Assembly: GCF_012927115.1 (NCBI RefSeq)
Contig: NZ_JABBFY010000003.1
Span: 282,370 to 346,369 of the forward strand
Length of the DNA stretch: 64,000 nt
DNA from: Sphingomonas sp. G-3-2-10
Lineage (GTDB): Bacteria; Pseudomonadota; Alphaproteobacteria; Sphingomonadales; Sphingomonadaceae
Reading direction: 5' to 3'
The notes beneath the pieces were generated by a model that saw only the letters and a program-made list of their open reading frames with translations, searched no databases and was not told the DNA's origin. Both the position numbers and the translations under genes were made by a program. Numbering within the stretch: the stretch's first letter is position 1; each line of letters begins with the position of its first letter. Below, one piece after another: positions 41,730-51,043 of this stretch.

Positions 41730-43283
41730 TTACTTATCGGGCGCGGTGCCTGCCTTCGGAGGCGGGTTCTGCGCCGATCCCGCGCCGGTCGCCACGTCCT
41801 TCTGCGCCGCCTTGGTGTCGCCCGCATCGATTTCCGCGATCACTTTCGCCGCCTGCGCCGCAAGCTCGCCGCTGTGCGGATCCTGGAGCATCGGGACGAG
41901 CAGCGCGCGCGCCACCTCGGGCTTGCCGTCGTCGAGGAACATCGCCGCGACCTGGAACCGCAGCCCCCGGTCCTGCGGCACCAGCTCATAGGCGCGGTAC
42001 AGCCCGTCCCTGGCGACGGCCGGCGCGGCCTGTCCGGCATCGACGAAGCTGCGATAATAGAGGATCAGCACCTCGGGATTGTCGGGATCGACCTTGTTCG
42101 CGGCGACCAGCGTCTTGCGGATCGCGCTCCAGGTCTCGCGCTTGTAATCCTTGTTCTTCTCGGCGATCGCCATCTGGGTCAGCGCCTTGTAGATCAGCGC
42201 CTGCATCGATGCGGGGTCCACCGCCAGCGCGCGTTCCGCCGCGGCCAGCGCGCCCTCGTAATCCTGCGCGTCATAGGCCGTTTCGGCGAGCACGCCCTGT
42301 GCTGCCGGATCGTTCGGATAGGGCGCGGCGGCCTTCTTCGCGGCGGCATAGACGCGCGGCGCGGTTTTCTCGTCGACGCCGCGGTCCGAGCGGATCCGCA
42401 CCGGCATGGTCGCCGCTTCGCCTTCGGTGAGGGGGCGGATCCGGATCGGGCCGAGCTTGATCGCGCTGGCGGGAACGGTGCGGCCCGAGAGCGAGGGCTT
42501 TTTGAGATAGCGGTCGAGCTCGCGGTTCAGCACGCGCAGGTCGCCGAACTCGGTCATCGCCTCGCTCGCGGGCTTACCGGCGTTGATCGCCCGGATATAT
42601 TTGCCGAGCTGCCCCGAGCGGCTCGGCTCGAAGGTGAAATAATGGGTCAGCAGCCAGCTGCGCCCGTACAGCGAATCGGTCTGCTGGTCGGTCATCTTGC
42701 CCAGATTGCCGCCCAGGATGCGTTCGAGCGGAAGCGGATTGCCGCTCAGCAGGCCCCATGCCCGGTAATTGGGCGCATAGCCGAACGTTACCGAGCCATC
42801 GTGCTGGATCTGCGCGGTGGCGTGGAATTCCGCCCAGCCTTCGACCAGCCAGGCCGGGAAGGCGGCGTTGGCGAACTCGCTCATCATCAGGTGATGGGTA
42901 TATTCGTGGAACAGGATCGTCTGGGCGTTGAGATCGAAAGTGTCGGTGCCCGAGACCCGCGGGACGAACGCCACCGATCCGCTGGCCCGCCCCGAATAGA
43001 AGCCCGCGACCATCGAATCGCCGGCCAGTTCGCCTACCGCGTCGGTTGATCCGAGCACGAAGATGGTGAGCCTTGCGGCCGGGGCGACGGGATCGTTCTT
43101 CCAGCCGCGCAGCCCGCGCATCGCCAGGTCGAACCGCTCGAGCGTCTCGGCGAATTTCTGGAGCCTTTCCGGGCGATCCTTCGAATAGATCACGAAATGA
43201 TCGGTGCTTGCCTCATGCCATTGGGCGTGCGCGACGCCCGGCAGCATGACGAGCAGCAGCAACACGAGAATCTTGCGAACCAT
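41730..43283 (-). CDS. Secreted gluzincin-like (DUF1570-type) protein with TPRs
   Basis: 517 residues, signal VLLLLVMLPGVAHAQ. The zinc-protease motif HEYTHHLMMSEF with a downstream glutamate in AWLVEGWAEFHA (~residues 125-160) matches peptidase MA-like DUF1570 proteins. From ~310 on TPR-type repeats appear (QDYEGALAAAERALAVDPAS, AMFLDDGKPEVARALLVPML). Substrate unknown. Same strand as the protease gene 62 bases downstream, so both may belong to one envelope-maintenance transcript. Confidence 0.78.
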   Translation of the reverse strand: MVRKILVLLLLVMLPGVAHAQWHEASTDHFVIYSKDRPERLQKFAETLERFDLAMRGLRGWKNDPVAPAARLTIFVLGSTDAVGELAGDSMVAGFYSGRASGSVAFVPRVSGTDTFDLNAQTILFHEYTHHLMMSEFANAAFPAWLVEGWAEFHATAQIQHDGSVTFGYAPNYRAWGLLSGNPLPLERILGGNLGKMTDQQTDSLYGRSWLLTHYFTFEPSRSGQLGKYIRAINAGKPASEAMTEFGDLRVLNRELDRYLKKPSLSGRTVPASAIKLGPIRIRPLTEGEAATMPVRIRSDRGVDEKTAPRVYAAAKKAAAPYPNDPAAQGVLAETAYDAQDYEGALAAAERALAVDPASMQALIYKALTQMAIAEKNKDYKRETWSAIRKTLVAANKVDPDNPEVLILYYRSFVDAGQAAPAVARDGLYRAYELVPQDRGLRFQVAAMFLDDGKPEVARALLVPMLQDPHSGELAAQAAKVIAEIDAGDTKAAQKDVATGAGSAQNPPPKAGTAPDK

Positions 43284-43324
43284 CAGACAGAGCCCCCTCT
43301 TCGGGACCAGCCTAAGGGGCGATC

Positions 43325-45493
43325 TCAGACGAAGCTATAGGGATCAACATCCACAGTGACGCGAACCCTGGACGACCATGTCAGGCCGCCCAGCCAGTCG
43401 CGGATCATGTCCTGCACGTCGAACGCGCGGCGGGCATGGACCAGCAGGCGGAAACGGTGGCGCCCGCGCAGCATCGCCAGCGGGGCGGGGGCAGGGCCAT
43501 AGACCATCACTTCGTCCAGCTTGGGGGCGCTGCGGCCGATCAGGCGCGCGGTTTCCTCCGCCGCTCCCTTGTCCTCGGAGCTGACGATGATCGCGGCATA
43601 GCGGCCGAAGGGCGGGGCGTCGGCGTCGCGCCGCGCCTCGGTCTCGGCGGCGTAGAAGCTCTCGGCATCGCCCGAGATCAGCGCCTGCATCACCGGCGCG
43701 TCGGGGGCGTGGGTCTGGATATAGACCGTCCCCGGCTTCTCCCCGCGCCCGGCGCGGCCGGAGACCTGCATGATCTGCTGAAAGGTTCGCTCCGACGCGC
43801 GCAGATCGCCGCCATCCAGTCCCAGATCCGCATCGACCACGCCCACCAATGTGAGGTTGGGGAAATGATACCCCTTGGTCACCAGCTGCGTGCCCACGAC
43901 GATATCGATATCGCCATGCTCCATCCGCTGCACGAACTCGGCGGCCTTGGCCGGGGACCAGATCGTGTCCGACGTGACGACCGCGATCCGGGCATCGGGC
44001 CACAGCGCCTTTGCTTCGTCGGCGATCCGCTCGACGCCGGGGCCGCAGGCGACCAGCGAGTCCTCGGTTTCGCATTCGGGGCAGATTTCGGGCGTTGGGT
44101 GCGTGTGTCCGCAATGATGGCAGGTCAGGCGGCGGATCAGCCGGTGTTCGACCATCCACGCCGTGCAATTGGGGCACTGGAAGCGGTGGCCGCAATGCCG
44201 GCACAGCGTCAGCGGGGCATAGCCGCGGCGGTTGAGGAACAGCAGGGCCTGTTCCTTGCGCTCCAGCGCGGCGTCGATCGCGAGGACGAGGCGCGGCGCG
44301 AGCCAGCGGCCGCGCTCGGGCGGTTCGGCGATCAGGTCGATCGCTTCGATCTCGGGCAGTTCCGCCTTGCCGTACCGGCCGGGCAACTTGAGCTCCTCGT
44401 ACCGGCCCAGCTCGACCATGTTGCGTGTCTCGATCGCCGGCGTCGCCGAAGCGAGGATGACGGGACATTCCTCGAACTTGCCGCGCATCACCGCCACGTC
44501 GCGGGCGTGGTAGTGGACGCCCTCTTCCTGCTTGAAGCTGGTCTCATGCGCTTCGTCGACCACGATCAGGCCCAGATTGGGATAAGGCAGGAACAGTGCC
44601 GATCGCGCACCCACGGTCACCATCGCCTCGCCCTTGGCGATGGCCCGCCACGCCCGGCGGCGCTGCGAAGTGCGCAGGCCCGAATGCCACGCGACCGGCT
44701 GGGTCCCGAAGCGCTGGGTGAAGCGCGTCAGGAACGGCTCGGTCAGCGCGATTTCGGGCAGCAGGACCAGCGTCTGCTTGCCCGATGAAAGCGCTGCGGC
44801 GATCGCCTCGAAATAGACTTCGGTCTTGCCGGAGCCGGTGACGCCATCGAGCAGGAAGGGCTGGAAGGTCTCCGCGCCCACCGCCTGCCGCAGGATGCTG
44901 GCGACATCGGCCTGGACCGGGTTGAGGTCCGGCGGGGCATGGTTGGGATCGGGCACCGGATAGGGGCTGTCGGTATCGACCGTCACCGGCTCGATCGCGC
45001 CGATCTTCACCAGCCCCCGGATCACGGCTTCCGAAACGTCGGCGATGGTCGCCAGTTCGCGCACCAGCCCCTGCCGCTCGCCGATCCGCTCCAGCGCCTG
45101 TGCGCGCTGCGGGGTGAGGCGATCCGGAACCACGCCGGTCGGGCGATATTCGACGATGGTCGGCGCGCTTTCGAACGCCGCCGAGGACGACAACGCCATG
45201 CGCAGCACCCCCGCCAGCGGCGCAAGATAATAGTTGGCGGTCCATTCGACGAGGCGGCGCACGGGCGCGGGGACGGGCGGCGCATCGACCGCGCTCATCA
45301 GGTTGCGCAGCCGGTTGTCGCCGATTTCCTCGGTCGGCAGCCGCTCGGCTTCCCACACCACCCCGGCATAGGGGCGCGGGCCGATGGGAGCGATGACGAT
45401 CGAACCCGGCTCGACATGCATCCCCGCCGGCACGCGATAATCGAGCGGACCGAGCGCAGGGTGGAGAACGATGACGCGGGCGCGCGAAGACAT
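43325..45493 (-). CDS. priA: Primosomal protein N' (replication restart helicase)
   Basis: 722 residues. Helicase motifs: Walker A LDGVTGSGKTEVYF, DEAH box VVDEAHETSFKQEEG, later ASATPAIETR and QVSGRAGRG. Between them are the eight cysteines of the PriA zinc-binding region (CRHCGHRFQCPNC, then CHHCGH and CPECE). It reloads the replisome at stalled forks. The C-terminus (RVRVTVDVDPYSFV) is the usual PriA end. Stands alone; divergent from the small secreted protein gene at 45.6 kb. Confidence 0.95.
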   Translation of the reverse strand: MSSRARVIVLHPALGPLDYRVPAGMHVEPGSIVIAPIGPRPYAGVVWEAERLPTEEIGDNRLRNLMSAVDAPPVPAPVRRLVEWTANYYLAPLAGVLRMALSSSAAFESAPTIVEYRPTGVVPDRLTPQRAQALERIGERQGLVRELATIADVSEAVIRGLVKIGAIEPVTVDTDSPYPVPDPNHAPPDLNPVQADVASILRQAVGAETFQPFLLDGVTGSGKTEVYFEAIAAALSSGKQTLVLLPEIALTEPFLTRFTQRFGTQPVAWHSGLRTSQRRRAWRAIAKGEAMVTVGARSALFLPYPNLGLIVVDEAHETSFKQEEGVHYHARDVAVMRGKFEECPVILASATPAIETRNMVELGRYEELKLPGRYGKAELPEIEAIDLIAEPPERGRWLAPRLVLAIDAALERKEQALLFLNRRGYAPLTLCRHCGHRFQCPNCTAWMVEHRLIRRLTCHHCGHTHPTPEICPECETEDSLVACGPGVERIADEAKALWPDARIAVVTSDTIWSPAKAAEFVQRMEHGDIDIVVGTQLVTKGYHFPNLTLVGVVDADLGLDGGDLRASERTFQQIMQVSGRAGRGEKPGTVYIQTHAPDAPVMQALISGDAESFYAAETEARRDADAPPFGRYAAIIVSSEDKGAAEETARLIGRSAPKLDEVMVYGPAPAPLAMLRGRHRFRLLVHARRAFDVQDMIRDWLGGLTWSSRVRVTVDVDPYSFV

Positions 45494-45563
45494 GACGCCT
45501 CATATGGGCATTTCGGCGTGCGGGGGAATGGCGTATCGCTGCCCGCGACCAAGGAGACTCCCG

Positions 45564-46007
45564 ATGATGCTGCTCGCCGCCCTGTTGTTGCTTGCCCAGG
45601 ATGCGCCCTGCACCGCGACCGACGCGAACCTGCCCGCGCCGCTGGCCGGATGGGCCGCGCCGGGCGAAGGCTTCGTCGTCGGCAAGGCGGTGACGGTGAC
45701 GGCGGCGGACGCGGCGTCGATCAAGGGCCTGCCCGCCGGCGCCAAGCCGGGCGGCGCGGCGATGATCGGCTTTCGGGTGGAGAAGGCCGGCAGCTATGGC
45801 ATCGCGCTCGATCAGGGCGGCTGGATCGATGTGATCCCGGGTGCCGTGGGCGGCGAGCCGCTCAAGTCGGTGAAGCATGGCCACGGCCCGGCCTGCTCGT
45901 CGATCCGCAAGATCGTGCGCTTCGATCTCCAGCCGGGGCTTTACCGGGTGACGCTCACTGGCCTCAGCAAGCCGCAGGCGCGCGTGATGCTGGTCGCGCC
46001 GGAGTAA
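45564..46007 (+). CDS. Small secreted protein of unknown function
   Basis: 147 residues from ATG 45564, preceded by AAGGAGA. The signal peptide (MLLAALLLLAQDAPC) ends near a cysteine. The mature part is a compact beta-rich domain with GFRVEKAGSYGIALDQGGW and LQPGLYRVTLTGLSKPQARVML, which resembles carbohydrate-binding or pre-peptidase-type beta sandwiches. Two cysteines (CTATD and CSSIRK) may form a disulfide. No enzyme motif. Confidence 0.65.
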   Translation: MMLLAALLLLAQDAPCTATDANLPAPLAGWAAPGEGFVVGKAVTVTAADAASIKGLPAGAKPGGAAMIGFRVEKAGSYGIALDQGGWIDVIPGAVGGEPLKSVKHGHGPACSSIRKIVRFDLQPGLYRVTLTGLSKPQARVMLVAPE

Positions 46008-46061
46008 GGGCGTCCGGCGCCGATGGTTGCGCCACCTTCAGATCCGGCGCTGATCCCGGCG

Positions 46062-46745
46062 TCAGTCGCCGATCCCGGAAATATCGCCGGCGTTGAAGTT
46101 CAGCGTCAGCGTCAGCGCATGGTCCATCTGGTCGCTGCGGCCGCCCCGGCCGAAGCGATACTGGTTGAGATAGCCGATCTCGCCGCGCAACTGGCCGCCC
46201 AGCGGCACCGACAGGCCCACCGCGTTGCGCATCCGCTCATATCCGCGCCGTTGGCCGTAATCGGTGTCGTTGAAGTTGATATAATGTTCCTGCGTGGCGA
46301 ACAGCTTCAGCCCGCCTTTGCTCAGCGGCGTCTCGAAGCCCAACCGCGGTCGCACGCGGAAACCGATCTCCGGCGCGGTGTTGTTGAAGCGCTGTTCGAA
46401 GCGCAGCCGGGCGTTGAAGCCGCTGCCCAGCGGCACCATCACCATCTGGCGCAGCCGCTCCTCATTTGGCAGCGTCACGCCCTTGTTCCAGTCCTCGACA
46501 TGGCGATAGCCGAAGCTCAGTTCGATCCCGCTCGAAAGCGTGTGGGTGTAGAGGATGCCGGCCTCGGCATGGTTCAGCCCTTCGGCCGCGTCGCCGAAAC
46601 GGATGATACCCTCCAGCGTCACCTTCTCGTCGCTGCCGATGGTGAAGGATCCGTTGGTCTGGAACCAGAGCTGCTCGTCGGTCTGCTGCGCAAGCGCGGG
46701 CAGGGGAGCGAGGATCAGGGGTAAGCCAAGATAGATGCTGCGCAA
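46062..46745 (-). CDS. DUF2490-type outer-membrane barrel protein
   Basis: 227 residues, starting with TTG after GGAG. Signal [18 protein letters not shown]; then alternating strands with [49 protein letters not shown] and a final [10 protein letters not shown]. The F..RLRFE / R.R....P pattern is characteristic of DUF2490 barrels. Function of the family is unknown. Confidence 0.75.
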   Translation of the reverse strand: MRSIYLGLPLILAPLPALAQQTDEQLWFQTNGSFTIGSDEKVTLEGIIRFGDAAEGLNHAEAGILYTHTLSSGIELSFGYRHVEDWNKGVTLPNEERLRQMVMVPLGSGFNARLRFEQRFNNTAPEIGFRVRPRLGFETPLSKGGLKLFATQEHYINFNDTDYGQRRGYERMRNAVGLSVPLGGQLRGEIGYLNQYRFGRGGRSDQMDHALTLTLNFNAGDISGIGD

Positions 46746-46856
46746 GGGAAGGCTCCGGCTGTGCGTGTGCGTCGAGGGGGCTATAGAGGGGTGCGATTCG
46801 CGCGGTCTGTAACAGAACCGTCACGAAAGTCCTGTGTTCCCGCCTTCGGAGGCTCC

Positions 46857-47510
46857 ATGAAATTCTTCGCTGACACCGCCGACACCAACGACATCCGCGA
46901 TCTTGCCGCGACCGGACTGCTCGATGGCGTGACCACCAACCCCTCGCTGATCCACAAGGCGGGCCGCGATTTCCTCGAAGTGGTCGCCGAGATTTGCCAG
47001 ATCGTCGATGGTCCGGTCTCCGCCGAAGTCGTCGCGCTCGATTACGAAGGCATGATGCGCGAGGCCGAAGTGGTCCGCAAGATCGCCGACAACATCGCGG
47101 TGAAGGTGCCGCTGACGATCGACGGCCTGAAGACCTGCAAGTCGCTGACCGACGACGGCACGATGGTCAACGTCACCCTGTGCTTCTCGGCCAACCAGGC
47201 GCTGCTGGCGGCAAAGGCCGGCGCGACCTTCATATCGCCCTTCGTCGGCCGCCACGATGACAACGGTTTCGACGGCATGCAGCTGATCGGCGACATCCGT
47301 CTGATCTATGACAATTACGCCTTCGACACCGAAATCCTCGTCGCTTCGGTCCGCCACCCGATCCACGTGCTCGAAGCCGCCAAGATCGGCGCCGACGTGA
47401 TGACCGCGCCCCCTTCGGTGATCCGCCAGCTGGTCAAGCACCCGCTGACCGACAAGGGCATCGAAGGCTTCCTCGCCGACTGGGCGAAGACGGGCCAGAA
47501 GATCGGCTGA
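46857..47510 (+). CDS. fsa: Transaldolase-like fructose-6-phosphate aldolase
   Basis: 217 residues, the short transaldolase size. [16 protein letters not shown] opens the barrel, [16 protein letters not shown] is the family signature, the Schiff-base lysine is in [12 protein letters not shown], and [16 protein letters not shown] with [11 protein letters not shown] completes the active site. Members either cleave fructose-6-phosphate or act as transaldolases in the pentose pathway; sequence alone does not decide. GGAGG precedes ATG 46857. Confidence 0.9.
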   Translation: MKFFADTADTNDIRDLAATGLLDGVTTNPSLIHKAGRDFLEVVAEICQIVDGPVSAEVVALDYEGMMREAEVVRKIADNIAVKVPLTIDGLKTCKSLTDDGTMVNVTLCFSANQALLAAKAGATFISPFVGRHDDNGFDGMQLIGDIRLIYDNYAFDTEILVASVRHPIHVLEAAKIGADVMTAPPSVIRQLVKHPLTDKGIEGFLADWAKTGQKIG

Positions 47511-47520
47511 CCCCAAAACT

Positions 47521-47653
47521 CCTCCCCGGAACGGGGAGGGGACCGCCGCGAAGCGGTGGTGGAGGGGCCGCCGACACAGACGGCGGTGTCGCTATCCTCT
47601 GGGGGTGTCCCGCCGTGCTTCGCCCGGCGGCCCCCCTCGCCGTGCCGGGGAGG
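47521..47653. repeat. 133-bp REPIN-like inverted repeat pair
   Basis: The left end CCTCCCCGGAACGGGGAGGG and the right end, read on the other strand (CCTCCCCGGCACGGCGAGGG), are diverged copies in inverted orientation; homology continues through CCGCCG and CGAAGC. Each arm folds as a small hairpin and the pair can fold together. It fills most of the fsa-xerC spacer. Structure matches REP doublets (REPINs) or MITE-like elements. Confidence 0.65.
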
Positions 47654-47672
47654 AATTGGTAAGACGCCTGCC

Positions 47673-48563
47673 GTGACCCTCCCGCTCCCAACCCTCTACG
47701 CCCATCACCTGTCCCGCGACCGGCGGCGTTCGGCACACACGGTGCGGGCCTATCAGGCGACCGCGGAGCGGCTGATCGCCTTCCTCCAGTCGCATTGGGG
47801 CGGGGAAGCCAACCGCGAGGCGCTGGCCAAGGTCTCCGCCGCCGATCTGCGCGCCTTCCTTGCCTTTCGCCGCGGCGAGGGGCTGGCCAACACTTCCGCC
47901 GCGCGTGAGCTGTCGGCAGTGCGCGGGTTCCTCAAATGGACCGTCGGCGACGCCGCCGAACTGCCCCGGCTGAAGGGACCCCGCGTCAAGAAGGGCGTGC
48001 CGCGCCCGATCGCGCCGCACGAAGCGGTGGCGCTGGCCGAAATGGTAGCCGAGGAACCCGACGAACCGTGGATCGGCGCGCGCAACTGGGCGGTGCTGTT
48101 GCTGCTCTACGGTGCGGGCCTGCGTATCGGCGAGGCAGTGGGCCTGACCGGTGCGATCCTGCCGCTCGGCGCGACGATGAGCGTCACCGGCAAGCGCGAC
48201 AAGACCCGGATCGTGCCCCTGCTTCCGCAAGTGAAGGCCGCGATCGAGGCCTATGCGGCGATCAGCCCGTGGGGCGTGGCGCGCGACGCGCCGCTGTTCC
48301 GGGGTGCGAAGGGCGGGCCGTTGCCGGCGGGAGCGATCCGCAAGTCGGTGCGCTCGGCCCGCGCCGCGCTCGGCCTGTCCGACCGCACCACGCCGCACGC
48401 GCTGCGCCACAGTTTCGCGACGCATCTGCTCGGCCGCGGGGCCGATCTGCGCGCGCTGCAGGAGTTGCTGGGCCATGCCAGCCTGAGTTCGACCCAGATC
48501 TACACTGCGGTCGACGCCGCGCATCTGCTCGATGTGTACCGCAACGCCCACCCAAGGGCATGA
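47673..48563 (+). CDS. xerC: Tyrosine recombinase XerC
   Basis: 296 residues, GTG start. The N-terminal SAM-like domain (LYAHHLSRDRRRSAHTVRAYQ) precedes the catalytic domain with Arg in YGAGLRIGEAVGL, Lys in TGKRDKTRIVPL, His-x-x-Arg in HALRHSFATHL, His in LLGHASLSSTQ and nucleophile Tyr in IYTAVDA. It resolves chromosome dimers with XerD at dif. Housekeeping size and context argue against a phage integrase. Confidence 0.92.
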   Translation: MTLPLPTLYAHHLSRDRRRSAHTVRAYQATAERLIAFLQSHWGGEANREALAKVSAADLRAFLAFRRGEGLANTSAARELSAVRGFLKWTVGDAAELPRLKGPRVKKGVPRPIAPHEAVALAEMVAEEPDEPWIGARNWAVLLLLYGAGLRIGEAVGLTGAILPLGATMSVTGKRDKTRIVPLLPQVKAAIEAYAAISPWGVARDAPLFRGAKGGPLPAGAIRKSVRSARAALGLSDRTTPHALRHSFATHLLGRGADLRALQELLGHASLSSTQIYTAVDAAHLLDVYRNAHPRA

Positions 48564-48608
48564 TCTTTCCGGGTTTTATGTTATTCGGGTAGCCGGAAGG
48601 GGGCCCCA

Positions 48609-49091
48609 ATGATCGATCCATATGCCGCAGACGTCGCAGCGGTTCAGCGTATTCCCGAAGTCGAGGCGATGCTTGAGGATGTGTGCCGGGCGACCGGCAT
48701 GGGCTTCGCCGCCATCGCGCGCGTGACCGCCGACCGGTGGATCGCATGTCAGCTGCTCGACAAGATCGAGTTCGGCCTGAAGCCGGGGGACGAGCTGAAG
48801 ATCAAGACCACGATCTGCGACGAGATCCGTGTCAGCGGGCAGGGCGTGTTCATCGATCATGTCGGCGCCAATGACGCGTGGCGCACCCATCACACGCCGG
48901 CGATGTATGGCTTCGAAAGCTATATCTCGATCCCGATCCTGCTGGCCGATGGCAGCTTTTTCGGCACGCTGTGCGCGATCGATCCCTCGCCCCGCGAAGT
49001 CAGCCTGCGCGATCTGGTGCCGCTGTTCGAGAAATATGCCGGGGAGATCGCGGCCCGGCTCGACGCGATGCGGATCGAAGTCCGCGCCTAG
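48609..49091 (+). CDS. GAF-domain protein
   Basis: 160 residues, essentially one GAF domain: VCRATGMGFAAIARVTADRW, ICDEIRVSGQGVFIDH, and SYISIPILLADGSFFGTLCAID. Such single-GAF proteins bind small ligands or chromophores and often partner with kinases or cyclases encoded elsewhere. AAGGGGG ribosome site 5 bases before the start. Ends in a 4-base overlap with the convergent DedA-type gene. Confidence 0.85.
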   Translation: MIDPYAADVAAVQRIPEVEAMLEDVCRATGMGFAAIARVTADRWIACQLLDKIEFGLKPGDELKIKTTICDEIRVSGQGVFIDHVGANDAWRTHHTPAMYGFESYISIPILLADGSFFGTLCAIDPSPREVSLRDLVPLFEKYAGEIAARLDAMRIEVRA

Positions 49092-49678
49092 CGCTGGCTG
49101 CGTGGTTTCCAGGTCAGGACGCGCCATACATAGAGCCCGATCACGGCCACGATGATCGCGGTCACGACCGGGGCGATCCAGTGATCGATCGTCTCGAAAT
49201 TGGTGCCCAGCCAGAAGCCCACGCCGACCAGCATCGTGTTCCAGATCGCGCTGCCGATGGTGGTATAGACGATGAAGCGCCAGCGCGGCATCTGGAGCAG
49301 GCCCGCGGGAATCGAGATCACCGTCCGGCCGATCGGCATGAAACGGAACACCAGCACGGTGATCCCGCCCCAGCGATCGAAGAAGCCGCGCAGCTTCTCG
49401 ACATCCTCCCAGTCCATCGTCAGCCAGCGGCCCCAGCGATCGACCGCGGGCTTGAGCCGCTGATAGCCGAAGCGCAGCCCGATCTCGTACCAGAACAGAT
49501 TGCCGAAGATGCAGCCCAGCGTGCCGACCAGCACGAGCAGGGTGAAGTCCATCTTGCCCTGGCCCGCGGCGATCCCGCCCAGGCTCATGATCACTTCGGA
49601 AGGGACGGGCGGGATCACATTTTCCAGCACCATCAGCAGGAAGATGCCGAGATAACCCCAGTCGAGCCAGTTGGTCAT
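49088..49678 (-). CDS. DedA-family membrane protein
   Basis: 196 residues. The family start GIFLLMVLENVIPPVPSEVIM is clear, followed by GNLFWYEIGLRFG, the FDRWGGITVLVFRFMPIGRTVISIPAG block and helices to the end. DedA proteins act in envelope homeostasis and undecaprenyl-phosphate or lipid transport. Directly upstream of it (8 bases) on the same strand is gshB. Confidence 0.9.
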   Translation of the reverse strand: MTNWLDWGYLGIFLLMVLENVIPPVPSEVIMSLGGIAAGQGKMDFTLLVLVGTLGCIFGNLFWYEIGLRFGYQRLKPAVDRWGRWLTMDWEDVEKLRGFFDRWGGITVLVFRFMPIGRTVISIPAGLLQMPRWRFIVYTTIGSAIWNTMLVGVGFWLGTNFETIDHWIAPVVTAIIVAVIGLYVWRVLTWKPRSQR

Positions 49679-49685
49679 TCGTCGA

Positions 49686-50645
49686 TCAGTTCGTCCGCTC
49701 GGCGACGCGGCGCTCGATCGCGTCCCAGATCACTGCGCCGGTATCGGTGCCGTTGAACCTGTCGATCGCGACGATGCCGGTGGGCGACGTGACGTTGATC
49801 TCGGTCAGCCACTCGCCGCCGATCACGTCGATACCGACGAACAGCAGCCCGCGCTTCTTCAGCTCCGGCCCCAGCACGTCGCAGATTTCCTGCTCGCGCG
49901 CGGTCAGCTCGGTCTTGGCCGCGGTGCCGCCGACCGCGAGGTTCGAGCGGATCTCGCCTTCGCCCGGCACGCGATTGACCGCGCCCGCCACCACACCGTC
50001 GACCAGCACGATCCGCTTGTCGCCCGCCGCCACGCTGGGGAGGAAGGCCTGCACCATATGCGGCTCGCGATAGGCGGTGTTGAACACTTCGATCAGCGAC
50101 GAGAGGTTGGCGCCGTCGCTGTCGATCTTGAAGATCGCCTTGCCGCCATTTCCGTGGAGCGGCTTCACCACGATTGCGCCATGTTCCGCCAGAAACTCGC
50201 GCGCCTCGTCCACGCTGCGGGTGATCAGGGTCGGCGGCATGAACTGCGCATAGTCCAGCACGAACACCTTTTCGGGCGCGTTGCGGACATTGGCGGGGTC
50301 GTTCACGACCAGCGTCTTGTGCGCGATCCGCTCGAGAAGGTGGGTGGCGGTGATATAGCCGAGATCGAAGGGCGGATCCTGTCGCATCAGGATCACATCG
50401 GCTTCGTCGCCCAGATCGAGCTTCACCGGATCGCCGAAGCTGAAGTGATTGCCTTCGACCCGCTGAACGGTGACCGGGTGCGCCCTGGTCCAGACCTTGC
50501 CGTCCGAATAGTTCAGGTCCTCGGGCGCATAGTGGAACAGCTTGTGCCCGCGCGCCTGCGCCGAGAGCATCAGCGCGAAGGTCGAATCGCCAGCGATGTT
50601 GATCGCGTCGAGCGGGTCCATCTGCACGGCAATATTGAGCGACAT
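49686..50645 (-). CDS. gshB: Glutathione synthetase
   Basis: 319 residues. ATP-grasp enzyme with IAVQMDPLDAINIAGDSTFALM at the N-terminus, LMRQDPPFDLGYITATHLLE, VKPLHGNGGKAIFKID for the ATP loop and GIDVIGGEWLTEINVTSPTG for metal binding. It joins gamma-glutamylcysteine and glycine. AGGAGG lies 6 bases before ATG 50645. Separated from yraN by a 24-base palindrome. Confidence 0.95.
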   Translation of the reverse strand: MSLNIAVQMDPLDAINIAGDSTFALMLSAQARGHKLFHYAPEDLNYSDGKVWTRAHPVTVQRVEGNHFSFGDPVKLDLGDEADVILMRQDPPFDLGYITATHLLERIAHKTLVVNDPANVRNAPEKVFVLDYAQFMPPTLITRSVDEAREFLAEHGAIVVKPLHGNGGKAIFKIDSDGANLSSLIEVFNTAYREPHMVQAFLPSVAAGDKRIVLVDGVVAGAVNRVPGEGEIRSNLAVGGTAAKTELTAREQEICDVLGPELKKRGLLFVGIDVIGGEWLTEINVTSPTGIVAIDRFNGTDTGAVIWDAIERRVAERTN

Positions 50646-50670
50646 TCGGCCTCCTGAGAACATACCTGTA

Positions 50671-50694
50671 GGTGACTTATTCGAGTAAGTCACC
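50671..50694. repeat. 24-bp near-perfect palindrome between yraN and gshB
   Basis: GGTGACTTA and TAAGTCACC pair perfectly over 9 bases around TTCGAG. It covers the last codons of yraN and the gshB leader. Could be a terminator for yraN, a regulator site for gshB, or a remnant of a small palindromic element. Confidence 0.6.
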
Positions 50695-51043
50695 CCATCC
50701 AGGCGTTCTCGATATGGCGAGGCAGCGCGCCGGGGGCAATGAGGATCACGTCGACGCGAATATCGTCGCCCGGCCCGGCATATTTCGGCATCAGATATTC
50801 GGCAGCCGCGGCCACGCGCGAGAGGCGGCGTTCGTCGATCGCCCAGTCGAGTTCGGCTTGCGTGGCGCGCGTCTTCACTTCGATGAACGCGACCAGCGCT
50901 CCCCTGCGCGCGACCAGATCGACTTCGCCCGCAGGCGTGCGGACGCGCTTGTCGAGGATCTTCCACCCGCGCAGCCACAACCACCACGCCGCGCGCCGCT
51001 CCCCGTCGCGCCCGCGCGTCTCGGCGGCGCGGCGGTCCCTCAA
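50690..51043 (-). CDS. yraN: YraN/UPF0102 family endonuclease-like protein
   Basis: 117 residues. The restriction-endonuclease-like core is ILDKRVRTPAGEVDLVARRG, then VAFIEVKTRATQAELDWAID: the D-x(n)-E-V-K metal site of this family. The best start is TTG 51043, overlapping the rsmI stop (TTGA), which gives the normal family length; no ATG fits. Cellular role is unknown, but the gene classically follows rsmI, as it does here. Confidence 0.88.
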   Translation of the reverse strand: MRDRRAAETRGRDGERRAAWWLWLRGWKILDKRVRTPAGEVDLVARRGALVAFIEVKTRATQAELDWAIDERRLSRVAAAAEYLMPKYAGPGDDIRVDVILIAPGALPRHIENAWMG

